Assembly (NCBI RefSeq): GCF_003627965.1
Contig: NZ_RBWE01000001.1
Coordinates: 1,480,769 to 1,544,768 of the forward strand
Direction: 5' to 3'
Length of the DNA: 64,000 nucleotides
Origin: Desulfofundulus salinus
Lineage (GTDB): Bacteria; Bacillota; Desulfotomaculia; Desulfotomaculales; Desulfovirgulaceae
Shown: positions 35,309 to 45,167 of the stretch, piece after piece
Position numbering within the stretch: the stretch's first letter is position 1
How the letters are laid out: every line of letters begins with the position of its first letter
Notes under the pieces: model-generated
Databases searched by the model: none
Seen by the model: only the letters and a program-made list of their open reading frames with translations
What the model was told of the DNA's origin: nothing
Made by a program: the position numbers and the translations under genes

Positions 35309-36585
35309 CCGGGGCAAAAAGCAGGATCATTTGGGGAATCGGCCTGTTACTGGTAGGGATATCCTTGCTGGTGGGTTTATCGGCTTCCCGGCTCACCCAA
35401 CCTGTATGGTCATTGGCTTCCTTTTTCAAAGAAGCAGAAAACGACCACCGGGTGGGCAACGTATGCACGGTAAAGGACGAGCATGGCCGGGTAATCAGTC
35501 AGGTTTCACGCCGGGTCGCGGTGGGTGACGAAATCTTCACCGCCGAAGGCCGTCATTACCGGGTGGTCCGAATCCAGGGTAATACCGCCTGCGCCCGCTT
35601 TATCGGGATGGACAAAGACCTGCTGGCCTACAACGAATTTTACAGCCGGCTGGAGGTCCCCGTCGTCCAGATGGTCCGCAACACCCGGCCGGTGGGTATC
35701 TACCATACCCATAGCGATGAATCCTATGTGCCTACGGACGGCTCGGAATCCATCCCCTTTAAGGGAGGCATTTATCAAGTAGGGGAAACCCTGGTGAACC
35801 GCTTGAAAAATGGTGGGGTGAGAGTGGATTACGACAAAACTCCCCACGACCCCCACGATGATAACGCCTACTACCGTTCCCGGAGAACGGCAGTAAGATT
35901 GATGCAAAATAACCCCATTGCCCTTTTTGATGTGCACAGGGATGGCGTACCCGACTCCACCTATTACCGGCGTTACATTTCCGATCAGCAGGTGGCTCAA
36001 GCACGGCTGGTGGTGGGACGGGAAAACCCCCGGATGCAGGCCAACCTTGATTTTGCCAAGAGGCTTATGTCCTATGCCAACAGCGTGCACAAGCCGATAG
36101 TGAAAGAAATTTTCACCGCCCAGGGTGACTACAACCAGGATCTCATGCCTACCGCCCTGCTCATTGAAGCGGGTACCCACACCAACACCAGGGAGGAGGC
36201 CGAGCGGGGCGTCGCCCTCCTCGCCGACGCCGTCCCGGTCGTGCTCGGTCTCACCGGACCCGCGCCTGAAGGAATGCCCAAACCAATTACCGACCGCACG
36301 GCGGGAACACCGGGCAGCTGGAAAGCCCTGGGCTGGATTATCGCCTTGACCCTGTTGGGCGGTAGTGCCTTCCTGCTCATCAGCGCCGGCAGCTGGGAGA
36401 GGGCCAAAAGCAGGCTTGGCGACTTCTTTGGCCGGGAATTTACCAGCTTCTTTGCCCCCCGGCGGGCCAGAAAACCTGATCTGGACACTGCTGAAAAGGC
36501 CACCCATATCCCTGCCCCGGGTCATGAAGATCCCGATGCCAGCGAAGCGGCCAGGGACCACCTGGAACGCATCCGGCAGGATTAG
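35305..36585 (+). CDS. SpoIIP-like N-acetylmuramoyl-L-alanine amidase with two membrane anchors
   Basis: A 426-residue protein. An N-terminal membrane segment (IWGIGLLLVGISLLVGL) is followed by a ~300-residue extracytoplasmic region matching the SpoIIP amidase/endopeptidase: YHTHSDESYVP near residue 133 (zinc His and Glu), LFDVHRDGVPD near 210 (second His) and LIEAGTHTNT near 286 (catalytic Glu region). SpoIIP degrades septal peptidoglycan during engulfment with SpoIID. Unusually, a second hydrophobic segment (LGWIIALTLLGGSAFLLISAG) and an ~60-residue tail follow. It may be a specialised paralogue working with YIEGIA rather than the engulfment SpoIIP. GTG start after GGGGGTC. Confidence 0.82.
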   Translation: MTGAKSRIIWGIGLLLVGISLLVGLSASRLTQPVWSLASFFKEAENDHRVGNVCTVKDEHGRVISQVSRRVAVGDEIFTAEGRHYRVVRIQGNTACARFIGMDKDLLAYNEFYSRLEVPVVQMVRNTRPVGIYHTHSDESYVPTDGSESIPFKGGIYQVGETLVNRLKNGGVRVDYDKTPHDPHDDNAYYRSRRTAVRLMQNNPIALFDVHRDGVPDSTYYRRYISDQQVAQARLVVGRENPRMQANLDFAKRLMSYANSVHKPIVKEIFTAQGDYNQDLMPTALLIEAGTHTNTREEAERGVALLADAVPVVLGLTGPAPEGMPKPITDRTAGTPGSWKALGWIIALTLLGGSAFLLISAGSWERAKSRLGDFFGREFTSFFAPRRARKPDLDTAEKATHIPAPGHEDPDASEAARDHLERIRQD

Positions 36586-36598
36586 GGGTGGAAGTAAA

Positions 36599-37489
36599 TT
36601 GGAACATTACCTTGGTACCATCATTGCCGGGACACTGGCCGGGACTGTGGCCCGCATGGTCATGCTGCACCTGGACTACCGCCAGTATCCCGGCTACCCC
36701 CACGGCTATCTTTCCCACCTGTCCCTTGGTTTTATTGCTTCGGCCCTGGGGGCGGTGGCCATCCCGGCCATCCTGAAACCGGATTATACAGCGGTGACCT
36801 TTCTGGCCCTGGCCGCCAGCCAATTCCGGGAAATCCGTGGTATCGAAAGAAAAACCTTAGAACATCTGGACGAAAACGAGCTGGTCAAGCGGGGCAGCGA
36901 TTATATCGAGGGGATAGCCCGCACCTTTGAAGCCCGCAACTACCTGACCATGGCCTGCGCCCTTTTTACCAGCATTGCCTACGAGCTGGGGAAGGCCCCG
37001 GCAGCGATTATCATGGCCCTGCTGGCCATCCTCTTTGTGCGCACCTTTATGGCCGGGGAGACCATCGGGGATATATGCGAGGTTGTCCCGGCCAGAATAT
37101 GGTTTAAAGATTCCATCCTCATGGTGGAGAACATCGGGTTTATCAATATTGGCTTAAAGGAAATGCGCGAAAAAATTACGGCTGAAGGCCTGGCGGTTTT
37201 AATCAAACCAAAGAATGCCGATGCCCGGGCCACCATCCATGATCTGGGACAGCGCCAGGCCATGGCCCACACTGTCACGGTGCTCCTGGGAACCAAAAAG
37301 GACGTGGATCTTCCCGAATTCACCCCTCTGGCCCGCATCGACCCCGACAGCGGGGCGGTGGGACTGTATACGGTGCCGGTGGAAAGGGACATGGATGCTT
37401 TGATCCTGGCGGTGAAGCGCACTCCCGTACTGGAAAGCGCCCGCTCCAGGCCCTTGAAAACCGAAGCGGGACGCATGGCCGCCAGGTAA
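36599..37489 (+). CDS. YIEGIA family membrane protein
   Basis: A 296-residue protein containing the signature DYIEGIARTFEARNYLTM near residue 101. Hydrophobic segments lie at residues 5-25, near 45-65 and near 120-150, with a C-terminal ~120-residue soluble domain. The family is recognised in spore-forming Firmicutes and is named for the motif; its role is not established. The probable start is TTG 36599 following GGGGTGGAAG; the long upstream open frame overlaps the SpoIIP-like gene and is not conserved. It is followed directly by its small partner. Confidence 0.82.
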   Translation: MEHYLGTIIAGTLAGTVARMVMLHLDYRQYPGYPHGYLSHLSLGFIASALGAVAIPAILKPDYTAVTFLALAASQFREIRGIERKTLEHLDENELVKRGSDYIEGIARTFEARNYLTMACALFTSIAYELGKAPAAIIMALLAILFVRTFMAGETIGDICEVVPARIWFKDSILMVENIGFINIGLKEMREKITAEGLAVLIKPKNADARATIHDLGQRQAMAHTVTVLLGTKKDVDLPEFTPLARIDPDSGAVGLYTVPVERDMDALILAVKRTPVLESARSRPLKTEAGRMAAR

Positions 37490-37510
37490 AAAACGGTGGA
37501 GAGGATGGCA

Positions 37511-37690
37511 ATGGCAGACCGCATACTGGCCGTGGTAACCTTAAACATGGATATTGTCGCCGGAGGAGCGCCTATTTTTTTTGCCCGTAACCAGGAAGAA
37601 CAGGAAAAGATGGCCCGTTATTTAGCCCGCACCCTGGACGCCATGGTTCACGACCTGGAAAACGGCGTCTACGTCATTGTGAAGCACTAA
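37511..37690 (+). CDS. Capping complex subunit for YIEGIA, 59 aa
   Basis: A small soluble protein beginning MADRILAVVTLNMDIVAGGAPIFFA and ending DLENGVYVIVKH. Size, sequence and placement 21 bases after the YIEGIA gene fit the family known as the capping complex subunit for YIEGIA. GGAGAGG precedes ATG 37511; upstream GTG 37496 and ATG 37505 are possible starts. It is likely translated with YIEGIA as a stoichiometric partner; the biochemical role is not known. Confidence 0.78.
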   Translation: MADRILAVVTLNMDIVAGGAPIFFARNQEEQEKMARYLARTLDAMVHDLENGVYVIVKH

Positions 37691-37733
37691 TTCACATCAT
37701 TGGTATAATGTTTAGTGAAACCGCTCTGTTAAT

Positions 37734-38000
37734 GCCAAAGGCACGGCGTTGTCTAGAGCGAACGATTTTGCGGAGCGCCGGTCACAGCACCCGGTGAAGC
37801 GAGGCTGCCGACTCGGCTCTCGAGGACGCATGATAAACTACCCGGAAGAAGACTTTTAAGACATATTTATTTCAACAGGTAACAACAAAGAATGATTGGT
37901 AGCGGGCAATCCGCAGAGAGCCAGAGCCGGCCCGAAGCGAACCGTGGTGCTGTCGGCGCGGAGCATATGAGTGAGCGGGACAACGCCGTGCCTTTGTGGC
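37734..38000. repeat. Hairpin element between the YIEGIA operon and the DUF512 gene (family B)
   Basis: GCCAAAGGCACGGCGTTGTC (37734-37753) pairs with GACAACGCCGTGCC-TTTGTGGC (37979-38000). The interior follows the copy at 22632-22925 closely (ACAGCACCCGGTGAAGCG, CTCGGCTCTCGAGGACGC, GCAATCCGCAGAGAGCCAG), but the outer stem carries paired changes. Divergent short repeats containing CACGCCGTG lie just downstream. Confidence 0.85.
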
Positions 38001-38059
38001 AGCCCAAAGATTTGCGACACGCCGTGTTCCAAATAACATGACACGCAGCATTCCAATAC

Positions 38060-38089
38060 TTGCGATACGGCGTGAAATTACAATATAAT
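38060..38089 (+). promoter_or_regulatory. Promoter of the DUF512 gene
   Basis: TTGCGA (38060-38065), an 18-bp spacer and TATAAT (38084-38089), 43 bp before the start codon. Confidence 0.65.
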
Positions 38090-38132
38090 ACTGTTACCTA
38101 TTCGTAACGTTTTCCAGCAAAAGGTGACGATC

Positions 38133-39470
38133 ATGACGGTGCAGGGTCTTGTAATAGAAAGAGTAGCCCCCGGCAGCATTGCCGCCGAACTGGGCATGGA
38201 ACCGGGGGACCGGCTGGTGGCCGTAAACGGCCTGCCGGTGGAGGACATTCTGGACTACCGCTTTTTGACCTGCGACGAGGAACTGACCATCACCCTGGTC
38301 AAGGCCAGCGGCGAAGAATGGCTCTGCGATGTGGAAAAGGATTTTGACGACGACCTGGGCGTGGATTTTGCCGGCGGGGGACTGGAACCCATCCGCCGCT
38401 GCCAGAACCGCTGCCTTTTCTGTTTCGTTGATCAAATGCCCCGGGGCCTGCGCCCCACCCTGTACGTCAAAGACGACGACTACCGCCTTTCCTTCACCCA
38501 GGGGAACTTTATTACCCTGACCAATTTGAGGGAGAGGGATCTGGAACGGATCATCCGGCAGCGGTTGTCGCCCCTTTACATATCGGTGCACACCACCAAC
38601 CCCGCCTTAAGGGAAAAAATGCTCGGCCACCCCCGGGCCGGCAAAATCATGGAGCAACTGCACCGGCTGGCCCAGGGGGGAATAGAAATGCATACCCAGG
38701 TGGTCCTGTGCCCGGGGATAAACGATGGGGTGGAACTGGAACGCACCGTGAGGGACCTGGTGAACCTCTGGCCGGCGGTACGTTCCGTGGCCATCGTTCC
38801 GGTAGGCCTTACCAGTTACCGGGAGGGGCTTTTTCCCCTGCGCCCCTTCACCCGGGAAGAGGCCACTTTGATAGTGGAACAGGTGCAAACCTGGCAGGAC
38901 CATTGCCTGGAACGCTGCGCCCACGCGGTGGTCTTTGCCAGCGATGAATTTTACCTGCTGGCGGGAAGGAAAGTTCCCCCTGCCTTGCGTTACGATGATT
39001 TTCCCCAGACGGAAAACGGTGTGGGACTGGTGCGTCTCTTTCTGGATGAATGGGAGAAGATCTCCCAGTCCCTGCCCCGGGCACTGCCCTGCCCCCGTAA
39101 GGTGACCGTGGCCACCGGTATGCTGGCCGAAAGTGTCCTGGCGCCGGTGGTGGCCAGGTTAAATGAAATTAACAATCTGGCGGTGGAACTGGCCGTCATC
39201 CCCAACCGTCTATTTGGCCCGCAGGTGACCGTGGCCGGCCTTGTTTCCGGAAAAGACATTTTAGAAGCCCTGGAAGGCCGCAATCCGGGACAAACCTTAG
39301 TCCTGCCCGCAGTCATGTTGCGCCAGCCGGAGCAGGTTTTTCTGGATGGTATGACTGTGCAGGAACTTTCCGGCCGTCTGAACCGCCCCGTGATAGTGGT
39401 TGATGGACCGGCGGAACTGGTGGAGGCCTGTTTGGAAAGTGAGGGATTTTGCCCTTGTCCAAGCCAATAG
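38133..39470 (+). CDS. DUF512 family radical SAM protein with N-terminal PDZ-like domain
   Basis: A 445-residue protein. A PDZ-like domain starts it ([27 protein letters not shown]). A radical SAM-type cluster motif follows near residue 90: [12 protein letters not shown], CxxxCxxC. The downstream [32 protein letters not shown] and VGLTSYR blocks are typical of DUF512/YtvG-like proteins. The family is widespread in anaerobic Firmicutes and is conserved beside der, as here; its substrate is unknown. ATG 38133 follows AAGGTGA. Its end overlaps the der start by about 20 bases. Confidence 0.9.
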   Translation: MTVQGLVIERVAPGSIAAELGMEPGDRLVAVNGLPVEDILDYRFLTCDEELTITLVKASGEEWLCDVEKDFDDDLGVDFAGGGLEPIRRCQNRCLFCFVDQMPRGLRPTLYVKDDDYRLSFTQGNFITLTNLRERDLERIIRQRLSPLYISVHTTNPALREKMLGHPRAGKIMEQLHRLAQGGIEMHTQVVLCPGINDGVELERTVRDLVNLWPAVRSVAIVPVGLTSYREGLFPLRPFTREEATLIVEQVQTWQDHCLERCAHAVVFASDEFYLLAGRKVPPALRYDDFPQTENGVGLVRLFLDEWEKISQSLPRALPCPRKVTVATGMLAESVLAPVVARLNEINNLAVELAVIPNRLFGPQVTVAGLVSGKDILEALEGRNPGQTLVLPAVMLRQPEQVFLDGMTVQELSGRLNRPVIVVDGPAELVEACLESEGFCPCPSQ

Positions 39471-40768
39471 TAGCCATTGTAGGACGCCCCAATGTGGGAA
39501 AATCTACCCTTTTTAACCGCCTGGTGGGGAGCCGCATAGCCATAGTGGAAGATGAGCCTGGAATAACCCGCGACCGGCTCTATCAGGATGCCGAGTGGGC
39601 GGGGCGCGTTTTTACCCTCGTGGATACCGGCGGGCTGGACTTTGTGGAATCGGGGGATATTCCCCGGCAGGTGCGGCGGCAGGTAGAGCTGGCCATAGAA
39701 GAAGCCGACGTCGTGATCTTTCTGGTGGATGCCCGGGCGGGATTAACGAGTACGGATGAGGACGTGGCCGCTCTGCTGCGGCGCACCAGCAAGCCCGTAT
39801 TGCTGGTGGCCAACAAGGTGGAAAATTTCCAGCGCACCGGTCAGCTGGTGGACTTTTTCCGCCTGGGCCTGGGCGAGCCCATCCCCATTTCTGCGGCTCA
39901 GGGGATGAACACCGGGGACTTGCTGGACCGCCTGGTGTCGGTTTTGCCTCCCGTAGCCGCGGAGGAAGGGGAACCCGATACCATCCGCATTGCCGTCATC
40001 GGACGGCCCAATGTGGGTAAGTCTTCCCTGGTTAATGCCATTCTGGGTGAAGAGCGGGTGATCGTTAGCGACATCCCCGGCACCACCCGGGACGCCATTG
40101 ACACCTACTTTGAGCGGGAAGGGCGCCGCTATATGCTGGTGGATACGGCGGGCATCCGGCGCAAGAGCCGTATAGAGGAGGCCATAGAAAAATACAGCGT
40201 AATTCGTTCCTTAAGGGCGGTAGACCGCTGCGAGGTGGCCCTGGTTGTGCTGGACGCCCTGGAAGGCGTAACCGATCAGGACAAGCGCATTGCCGGCTAT
40301 GCCCATGAGCAGGGCAAGGCCAGCGTGCTGGCTGTGAATAAATGGGACCTGGTGGAAAAGGATACCCATACCTCCCGGCGCTTCACCGAGCTTATTCGCC
40401 GGGAACTGGCCTTCATGACCTATGCCCCGGTAGTTTTCATCTCCGCCCTTACCGGAAAGCGGGTGCACAGGCTTTTAGAAATGGTTGACCTGGTGGCACA
40501 GCAGCAGTGTTTGCGCATCAGCACGTCAGAGCTAAACAGGCTGATCAGGGACGCCGTTTTGCATAACCCGCCGCCGGCCGACAAAAACCGGCGTTTGAAA
40601 ATACTCTACGCCACCCAGGGCGGGGTAAAACCACCCACTTTCATCCTGTTTGTCAACGATCCGGAGTTGATGCACTTTTCTTACCTGCGCTACCTGGAAA
40701 ACCAGCTCCGGGCGGCCTTTGGCTTTGAAGGAACGCCCATCCGTTTTGTACTGCGGCAGCGGGATTAA
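39449..40768 (+). CDS. der: Ribosome-associated GTPase Der (EngA)
   Basis: A 439-residue protein with two GTPase domains in tandem, essential for 50S ribosome assembly. The first G1 motif is [16 protein letters not shown] near residue 10 with DTGG and NKVE; the second, [16 protein letters not shown] near 183, has [12 protein letters not shown] and NKWD. The C-terminal KH-like domain ends with [12 protein letters not shown], the conserved Der tail. TTG 39449 or TTG 39455 is the start; GAGGG lies upstream of both within the DUF512 gene. Confidence 0.97.
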   Translation: MPLSKPIVAIVGRPNVGKSTLFNRLVGSRIAIVEDEPGITRDRLYQDAEWAGRVFTLVDTGGLDFVESGDIPRQVRRQVELAIEEADVVIFLVDARAGLTSTDEDVAALLRRTSKPVLLVANKVENFQRTGQLVDFFRLGLGEPIPISAAQGMNTGDLLDRLVSVLPPVAAEEGEPDTIRIAVIGRPNVGKSSLVNAILGEERVIVSDIPGTTRDAIDTYFEREGRRYMLVDTAGIRRKSRIEEAIEKYSVIRSLRAVDRCEVALVVLDALEGVTDQDKRIAGYAHEQGKASVLAVNKWDLVEKDTHTSRRFTELIRRELAFMTYAPVVFISALTGKRVHRLLEMVDLVAQQQCLRISTSELNRLIRDAVLHNPPPADKNRRLKILYATQGGVKPPTFILFVNDPELMHFSYLRYLENQLRAAFGFEGTPIRFVLRQRD

Positions 40769-40782
40769 AAGGGGGGAGAAAA

Positions 40783-41355
40783 ATGGCTGTTCTGGCCGTT
40801 ATGGTCAGCTATCTGATTGGCTCAATTCCCGTAGGCTACCTGTTGGGACGCGCCCGGGGGGTAGACATCCGGCAACACGGCAGCGGCAATATCGGAACCA
40901 CCAATGTCTGGCGGAACCTGGGCCCTGTGGCGGGCGCAATTGCCCTCACCGGTGATGCCGGCAAGGGTCTGGTGGCCGTACTCCTGGGGCGTTACCTGGG
41001 GGGGCACGGTCTTGAGCTGGCCTGTGGCCTGGCCGCAATCGCCGGGCACAGCTGGCCGGTGTTCCTGGGCTTCAGGGGAGGAAAAATTATTGCCACCGGT
41101 CTGGGAGTTTTCCTCGGCCTTACTCCGGCGGCCGCCCTTTTGGCCCTGGGGCTTTGGGTGGTAGTGGTGGCGGCTTTTCGTTACGTCTCCCTGGGTTCCA
41201 TAGTGGCTGCCGTTTCAATGCCCCTGTGGATGCTCCTTTTACACCGGCCCCGTGAGTACCTGGCTTTTGCCCTGGTGGTGGCGGTAATTGCCGTATACAA
41301 ACACATACCCAATATCCGCCGGCTGCTGGCCGGCACCGAATCTAAAATCCGTTAA
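40783..41355 (+). CDS. plsY: Acyl-phosphate glycerol-3-phosphate acyltransferase
   Basis: A 190-residue polytopic membrane enzyme that acylates glycerol-3-phosphate from acyl-phosphate. The three family motifs are present: SYLIGSIPVGYLLGR near residue 7, GSGNIGTTNVWRNLG near 35 and GHSWPVFLGFRGGKIIATGLG near 90. Five hydrophobic segments are visible. It follows der by 14 bases with GGGGGGAG as RBS and precedes gpsA, which makes its substrate. Confidence 0.96.
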   Translation: MAVLAVMVSYLIGSIPVGYLLGRARGVDIRQHGSGNIGTTNVWRNLGPVAGAIALTGDAGKGLVAVLLGRYLGGHGLELACGLAAIAGHSWPVFLGFRGGKIIATGLGVFLGLTPAAALLALGLWVVVVAAFRYVSLGSIVAAVSMPLWMLLLHRPREYLAFALVVAVIAVYKHIPNIRRLLAGTESKIR

Positions 41356-41373
41356 AGGGAAGGGTTGGCGGTA

Positions 41374-42426
41374 GTGAAACAAAAGGTAGCCATCCTGGGA
41401 GCCGGCAGCTGGGCCACGGCCCTGGCCGTGCTGCTGGCCGGTAAAGGAATACCGGTGGACATGTGGTCGCGCCGGGCGGGCCTGGCCGCTCAAATTAATG
41501 CCGAAGGTCAGAACAGCCGCTACCTGCCGGGAGTTTCTCTCCCCCCAAACGTGCGCGTGACCCCGGATCTTCCCGCGGTGGTAAAAAACGCCCGGGCGGT
41601 TATTTTCAGCGTGCCTTCCCATGCTTTCCGGGAAGTCCTGCGCGCCTCACTCCCGCACCTGCCGGCCCGGGCACTGTTGATCAATGCAGCCAAGGGCATT
41701 GAAGAAGACAGCCTCCTCACCCTTTCCCGGGTATTTGCCGCGGAAGCCGGGGAAGAGGAAACCAACCGTTACGTGGTCCTTTCCGGACCCAGTCACGCCG
41801 AAGAAGTGGGGCGGGGGATACCCACCGCCGTCGTGGTGGCCGGCCGGGATATGGCGGCGGCCGAGGCCGCCCAGGACCTGTTCATGACCGGCAACTTCCG
41901 GGTTTATACCAACCCCGATGTGGCCGGGGTAGAGCTGGGGGGAGCCCTGAAAAATATTATTGCCCTGGGCACGGGTATTGCCGACGGGCTGGGTTTTGGG
42001 GACAACACCAAAGCAGCTTTGATGACCCGGGGCCTGGCCGAAATCACCCGCCTGGGGCTGGCCATGGGGGCCAACCCCCTCACTTTTGCCGGTCTGGCCG
42101 GGGTGGGGGATTTAATTGTCACCTGCACCAGCATGCACAGCCGCAACCGCCGGGCCGGGATCGAAATCGGCCGGGGGAAGAGCCTTTCCGAAGCGGTGGC
42201 CAGTGTGCAGATGGTGGTGGAAGGGGTGCGCACCACCCGGGCGGCCTACCGCCTGGCGGCCCGGTACCAGGTGGAAATGCCCATTACCGAGCAGATGTAC
42301 CGGGTGCTTTTTGAGGGATTACCCCCCCGGGAAGCGGTGGTTAACCTGATGAGCAGGGGCCGCCGGCGCGAGATGGAAGAGGTGGCCCTGGCAGCTGCAT
42401 TGTGGCGTGAAAAAAACTGCAAATAG
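41374..42426 (+). CDS. gpsA: NAD(P)-dependent glycerol-3-phosphate dehydrogenase
   Basis: A 350-residue enzyme that reduces dihydroxyacetone phosphate to glycerol-3-phosphate for phospholipid synthesis. Rossmann motif [17 protein letters not shown] is near residue 6. [21 protein letters not shown] and [38 protein letters not shown] with the catalytic Lys near 193 follow, then [12 protein letters not shown] 41374 is preferred because the AAGGG lies nine bases upstream; TTG 41365 abuts it. Functionally coupled to plsY. Confidence 0.97.
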   Translation: MKQKVAILGAGSWATALAVLLAGKGIPVDMWSRRAGLAAQINAEGQNSRYLPGVSLPPNVRVTPDLPAVVKNARAVIFSVPSHAFREVLRASLPHLPARALLINAAKGIEEDSLLTLSRVFAAEAGEEETNRYVVLSGPSHAEEVGRGIPTAVVVAGRDMAAAEAAQDLFMTGNFRVYTNPDVAGVELGGALKNIIALGTGIADGLGFGDNTKAALMTRGLAEITRLGLAMGANPLTFAGLAGVGDLIVTCTSMHSRNRRAGIEIGRGKSLSEAVASVQMVVEGVRTTRAAYRLAARYQVEMPITEQMYRVLFEGLPPREAVVNLMSRGRRREMEEVALAAALWREKNCK

Positions 42427-42430
42427 CAAA

Positions 42431-42462
42431 CGCCCGCTCGTCCAGGGCGGGCGCTTTTGCTT
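42431..42462. terminator. Terminator between gpsA and the convergent NlpC/P60 gene
   Basis: CGCCCGC pairs with GCGGGCG over a 9-nt loop, then CTTTTGCTT on the plus strand; the minus strand has only a modest T tract (TTTG). Confidence 0.8.
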
Positions 42463-42465
42463 AGA

Positions 42466-43332
42466 TTACCGCAGGATTCTGGTTGCTCCCCGGTAATTGG
42501 CGGCGTAGTAAGACTCGTTGAGGGAAGAATATTTAACCCCTTTACTGGAAGAAGCATGAATAAACCGGTCCTGGCCTGCATAAATACCTACATGGTCAAT
42601 GCCACCGCTGCCGTAATAGCTGAAGAAAACCAGATCCCCGGGGGATAAATCATCGCGACCAACCCGGGTGCCGAGCCGGGCTTGAGCAGCCGCGTTATGG
42701 GGCAAGCTTATTCCCACTGTTTCCCGAAACACATAGGAAGTAAAGCCGGAGCAGTCAAAAGCTTCCGGGCCACTGCCCCCGTATGCATAGGGCTTGCCCA
42801 GCAGGGAAACAGCCCTGGCAAGCACTGCCCTTACGTCGTCCGTTTCGCCGCGGGAAACCTGACGGCCAGGAGACACTCCGGTGGTGCCACCGGGTATAAT
42901 TAAAACCTGTTCCGGAAAAATCAAGTCGGAGGTTAAATTATTAGCCTCCCTGATGGCTTGTACGCGCACGCCGTAACGCTGTGCGATCACATACAGTGAA
43001 TCCCCCGGACGGACTGTGTATTTGTTAACCCCGGCACGGGTATTTTTACTGGCCGCCACGGTGTTCCGGGCTGGCTTTGCCTTTGCCGAACCGGGGATAA
43101 TCAGTGTCTGACCAGGGTAGATCAGATGTCCGTTTAAACCATTGGCTGCCTGCAAAGCCTCAACGGTGATTCCATACCGCCGGCTCAGTTCGTAAAGTGT
43201 TTCGCCGGCCGCCACCGTGTGCTTGAGGGCAGCCCACGAAACTGAAGGAACCAGGCACACCAATAAAAAGCTCAACAGAAAGGCCCGCCACAGGAGCCCT
43301 GCCTTTACCGGCGGGCAAGGCATCCTTTTCAT
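42466..43332 (-). CDS. Secreted LysM-LysM-NlpC/P60 cell-wall endopeptidase
   Basis: A 288-residue exported hydrolase. A signal peptide (residues 1-~35, hydrophobic LLWRAFLLSFLLVCLVP, cleavage near SWA) is followed by two LysM domains (HTVAAGETLYELSRRYGI and YTVRPGDSLYVIAQRYGV), which bind peptidoglycan. The C-terminal NlpC/P60 domain has the catalytic Cys in EAFDCSGFTSYVF near 195, His in IDHVGIY near 245 and a third residue in FIHASS. Family members cut D-Glu-mDAP bonds. A GGAGAGGAG precedes the ATG on the minus strand. It is divergent from spoIVA. Confidence 0.95.
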   Translation of the reverse strand: MKRMPCPPVKAGLLWRAFLLSFLLVCLVPSVSWAALKHTVAAGETLYELSRRYGITVEALQAANGLNGHLIYPGQTLIIPGSAKAKPARNTVAASKNTRAGVNKYTVRPGDSLYVIAQRYGVRVQAIREANNLTSDLIFPEQVLIIPGGTTGVSPGRQVSRGETDDVRAVLARAVSLLGKPYAYGGSGPEAFDCSGFTSYVFRETVGISLPHNAAAQARLGTRVGRDDLSPGDLVFFSYYGSGGIDHVGIYAGQDRFIHASSSKGVKYSSLNESYYAANYRGATRILR

Positions 43333-43460
43333 GCATCACTCTCCTCTCCTGACAACTTTTTCTTGACTTAAAAATTGTTCGACATCAAGCGTGGGATTCC
43401 TGCCGGAGTGGCCAAATTTTTTCCTTAATTCAGTTGCCAGCGGCATGGAATTCCCGGCAT

Positions 43461-43496
43461 AAAAAAGTTCCCCCGGTCATAATCCGCCGGGGGCTT
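43461..43496 (-). terminator. Minus-strand terminator-like hairpin between spoIVA and the NlpC/P60 gene
   Basis: Read on the minus strand, AAGCCCCCGG pairs with CCGGGGGAACTT over a ~10-nt loop and runs into TTTTTT. It lies ~130 bp upstream of the NlpC/P60 start codon, so it is either a leader attenuator for that gene or a block to antisense transcription from spoIVA. The remaining 255-bp gap holds no recognised aptamer. Confidence 0.6.
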
Positions 43497-43587
43497 AATA
43501 TATATATATTGTTAATGTATGCCATTGGAAAAAACTAGTCTCGTAAGCTCCCGGCTGCAAAACCTTTATTAAGGAGGGAATACGTCC

Positions 43588-45066
43588 ATGGAAAAAGTGG
43601 ATATCTTCCGGGATATCGCGGAACGTACCGGCGGCGATATCTACCTGGGCGTGAGTGGCGGTGTCCGCACGGGCAAGTCCACTTTTATCAAGCGTTTTGC
43701 CGAACTGCTGATGATACCGAACATCGAAAACCCCTACGACCGGGAACGGGCCAAGGATGAGCTGCCCCAGAGTGGTGCCGGCAGGACGGTAATGACTACA
43801 GAACCCAAATTCGTGCCCAATGAGGCTGTGGAAATCACCATTTCACCCAACCTCAAGGTGAAAATGCGTCTGGTTGACTGCGTGGGTTACCGGGTGGAGG
43901 GTGCCCTGGGCTACGAGGATGAAAGCGGCCCGCGGATGGTATCAACCCCCTGGTTTGACGAACCCATTCCTTTCCAGGAGGCGGCGGAAATCGGCACCCG
44001 CAAGGTAATTGCGGATCACTCCACCATGGGTGTGGTGGTCACCACCGACGGCAGCATTACCGATATCCCACGGGAAAATTATGTTGAAGCGGAAGAAAGG
44101 GTTATTGCCGAGTTCAAGGACATCAACCGTCCCTTTCTGGTGCTTTTGAACAGCACCCGTCCCCAGGACCCTCAAACGATAGCCCTGGCCGAAGAACTGG
44201 CCGAAAAATACGATGTTCCCGTTTTGCCGGTGGATTGCCTGCAGATGACCCAGCAGGACGCCCTTTTTATTCTGGAAACGGTACTGATGGAATTTCCCGT
44301 CAACGAGGTTAACGTACTGCTCCCGCAATGGGTGGAGGAACTGGACAGCAGCCACTGGTTAAGGCAAAAAGTGGAGGAGTCGGTTCGCGAGACCATCCAG
44401 AACGTGCGCCGTTTACGGGATATTAACGGCGCGGTGGAAAGGCTTGGAGACTACGATTTTGCCGGGTCAGTCAGTATCACCAAAATGGATATGGGTACCG
44501 GGGTGGCAGCCATTGAAATAACTTCTCCCCAGGAGCTTTTCTTCCAGGTCTTGAGCGAAGAATCTGGCTTTAAGATTAGCGGAGACCATGAACTGTTCAG
44601 GCTGGTCAAAGAACTGGCCGTGGCCAAGCGGGAGTACGACAAGGTAGCCCAGGCGCTGGCGGAAGTGCGGGAAACCGGTTACGGGGTGGTAACTCCCAGC
44701 CTGGACGAAATGGTTTTGGAGGAGCCGCAGTTAATCCGTCAGGGCAGCCGCTTTGGTGTCAAACTTAAGGCAACGGCTCCCTCCATTCACATGATCAGGG
44801 CTGATATTGCCACCGAAATTACTCCCATTATCGGTACTGAACGGCAATGCGAAGAACTGGTTCGTTACATGCTCACCGAGTTTGAATCCAACCCGCAGAA
44901 AATCTGGCAGTCCGAGATATTTGGCAAGTCTGTGCATGATCTGGTCAGGGAAGGAATTCAAAACAAGCTCTATCGCATGCCTGAAAATGCCCGGGCAAAA
45001 CTGCAGGAAACCATCCAGCGCATCGTAAACGAGGGAAGCGGTGGACTTATCTGTATAATTATTTAA
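43588..45066 (+). CDS. spoIVA: Stage IV sporulation protein A (spore coat morphogenetic ATPase)
   Basis: A 492-residue coat-basement protein that polymerises on the forespore surface using ATP hydrolysis. A TRAFAC-like P loop, GVSGGVRTGKSTFIKRF, is near residue 22. DCVGYRVEGALGYEDE, TTDGSITDIPRENYVEAEERV and LLNSTRPQ follow. The C-terminal region ends with GGLICIII, the conserved membrane-contacting tail of SpoIVA. ATG 43588 follows AAGGAGGG. Full length, so the organism very probably sporulates. Confidence 0.97.
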   Translation: MEKVDIFRDIAERTGGDIYLGVSGGVRTGKSTFIKRFAELLMIPNIENPYDRERAKDELPQSGAGRTVMTTEPKFVPNEAVEITISPNLKVKMRLVDCVGYRVEGALGYEDESGPRMVSTPWFDEPIPFQEAAEIGTRKVIADHSTMGVVVTTDGSITDIPRENYVEAEERVIAEFKDINRPFLVLLNSTRPQDPQTIALAEELAEKYDVPVLPVDCLQMTQQDALFILETVLMEFPVNEVNVLLPQWVEELDSSHWLRQKVEESVRETIQNVRRLRDINGAVERLGDYDFAGSVSITKMDMGTGVAAIEITSPQELFFQVLSEESGFKISGDHELFRLVKELAVAKREYDKVAQALAEVRETGYGVVTPSLDEMVLEEPQLIRQGSRFGVKLKATAPSIHMIRADIATEITPIIGTERQCEELVRYMLTEFESNPQKIWQSEIFGKSVHDLVREGIQNKLYRMPENARAKLQETIQRIVNEGSGGLICIII

Positions 45067-45090
45067 CCGGTCCCAGGCCGGTTTTTTATT
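45065..45090 (+). terminator. Intrinsic terminator after spoIVA
   Basis: AACCGG pairs with CCGGTT over a 7-nt loop, followed by TTTTATTT. Confidence 0.85.
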
Positions 45091-45167
45091 TGCCCTCAAC
45101 CAGTTAACGATGATAAAATATTCATGGCTGTACCAGGGACAAGTGTTTGAAGGAAGGAGAGAGGGTT

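Noticed and set aside
37691-37733. Promoter-like TATAAT after the YIEGIA partner gene
   Set aside because: TTCACA lies only 7 bp upstream and no gene follows on that strand before the hairpin element.
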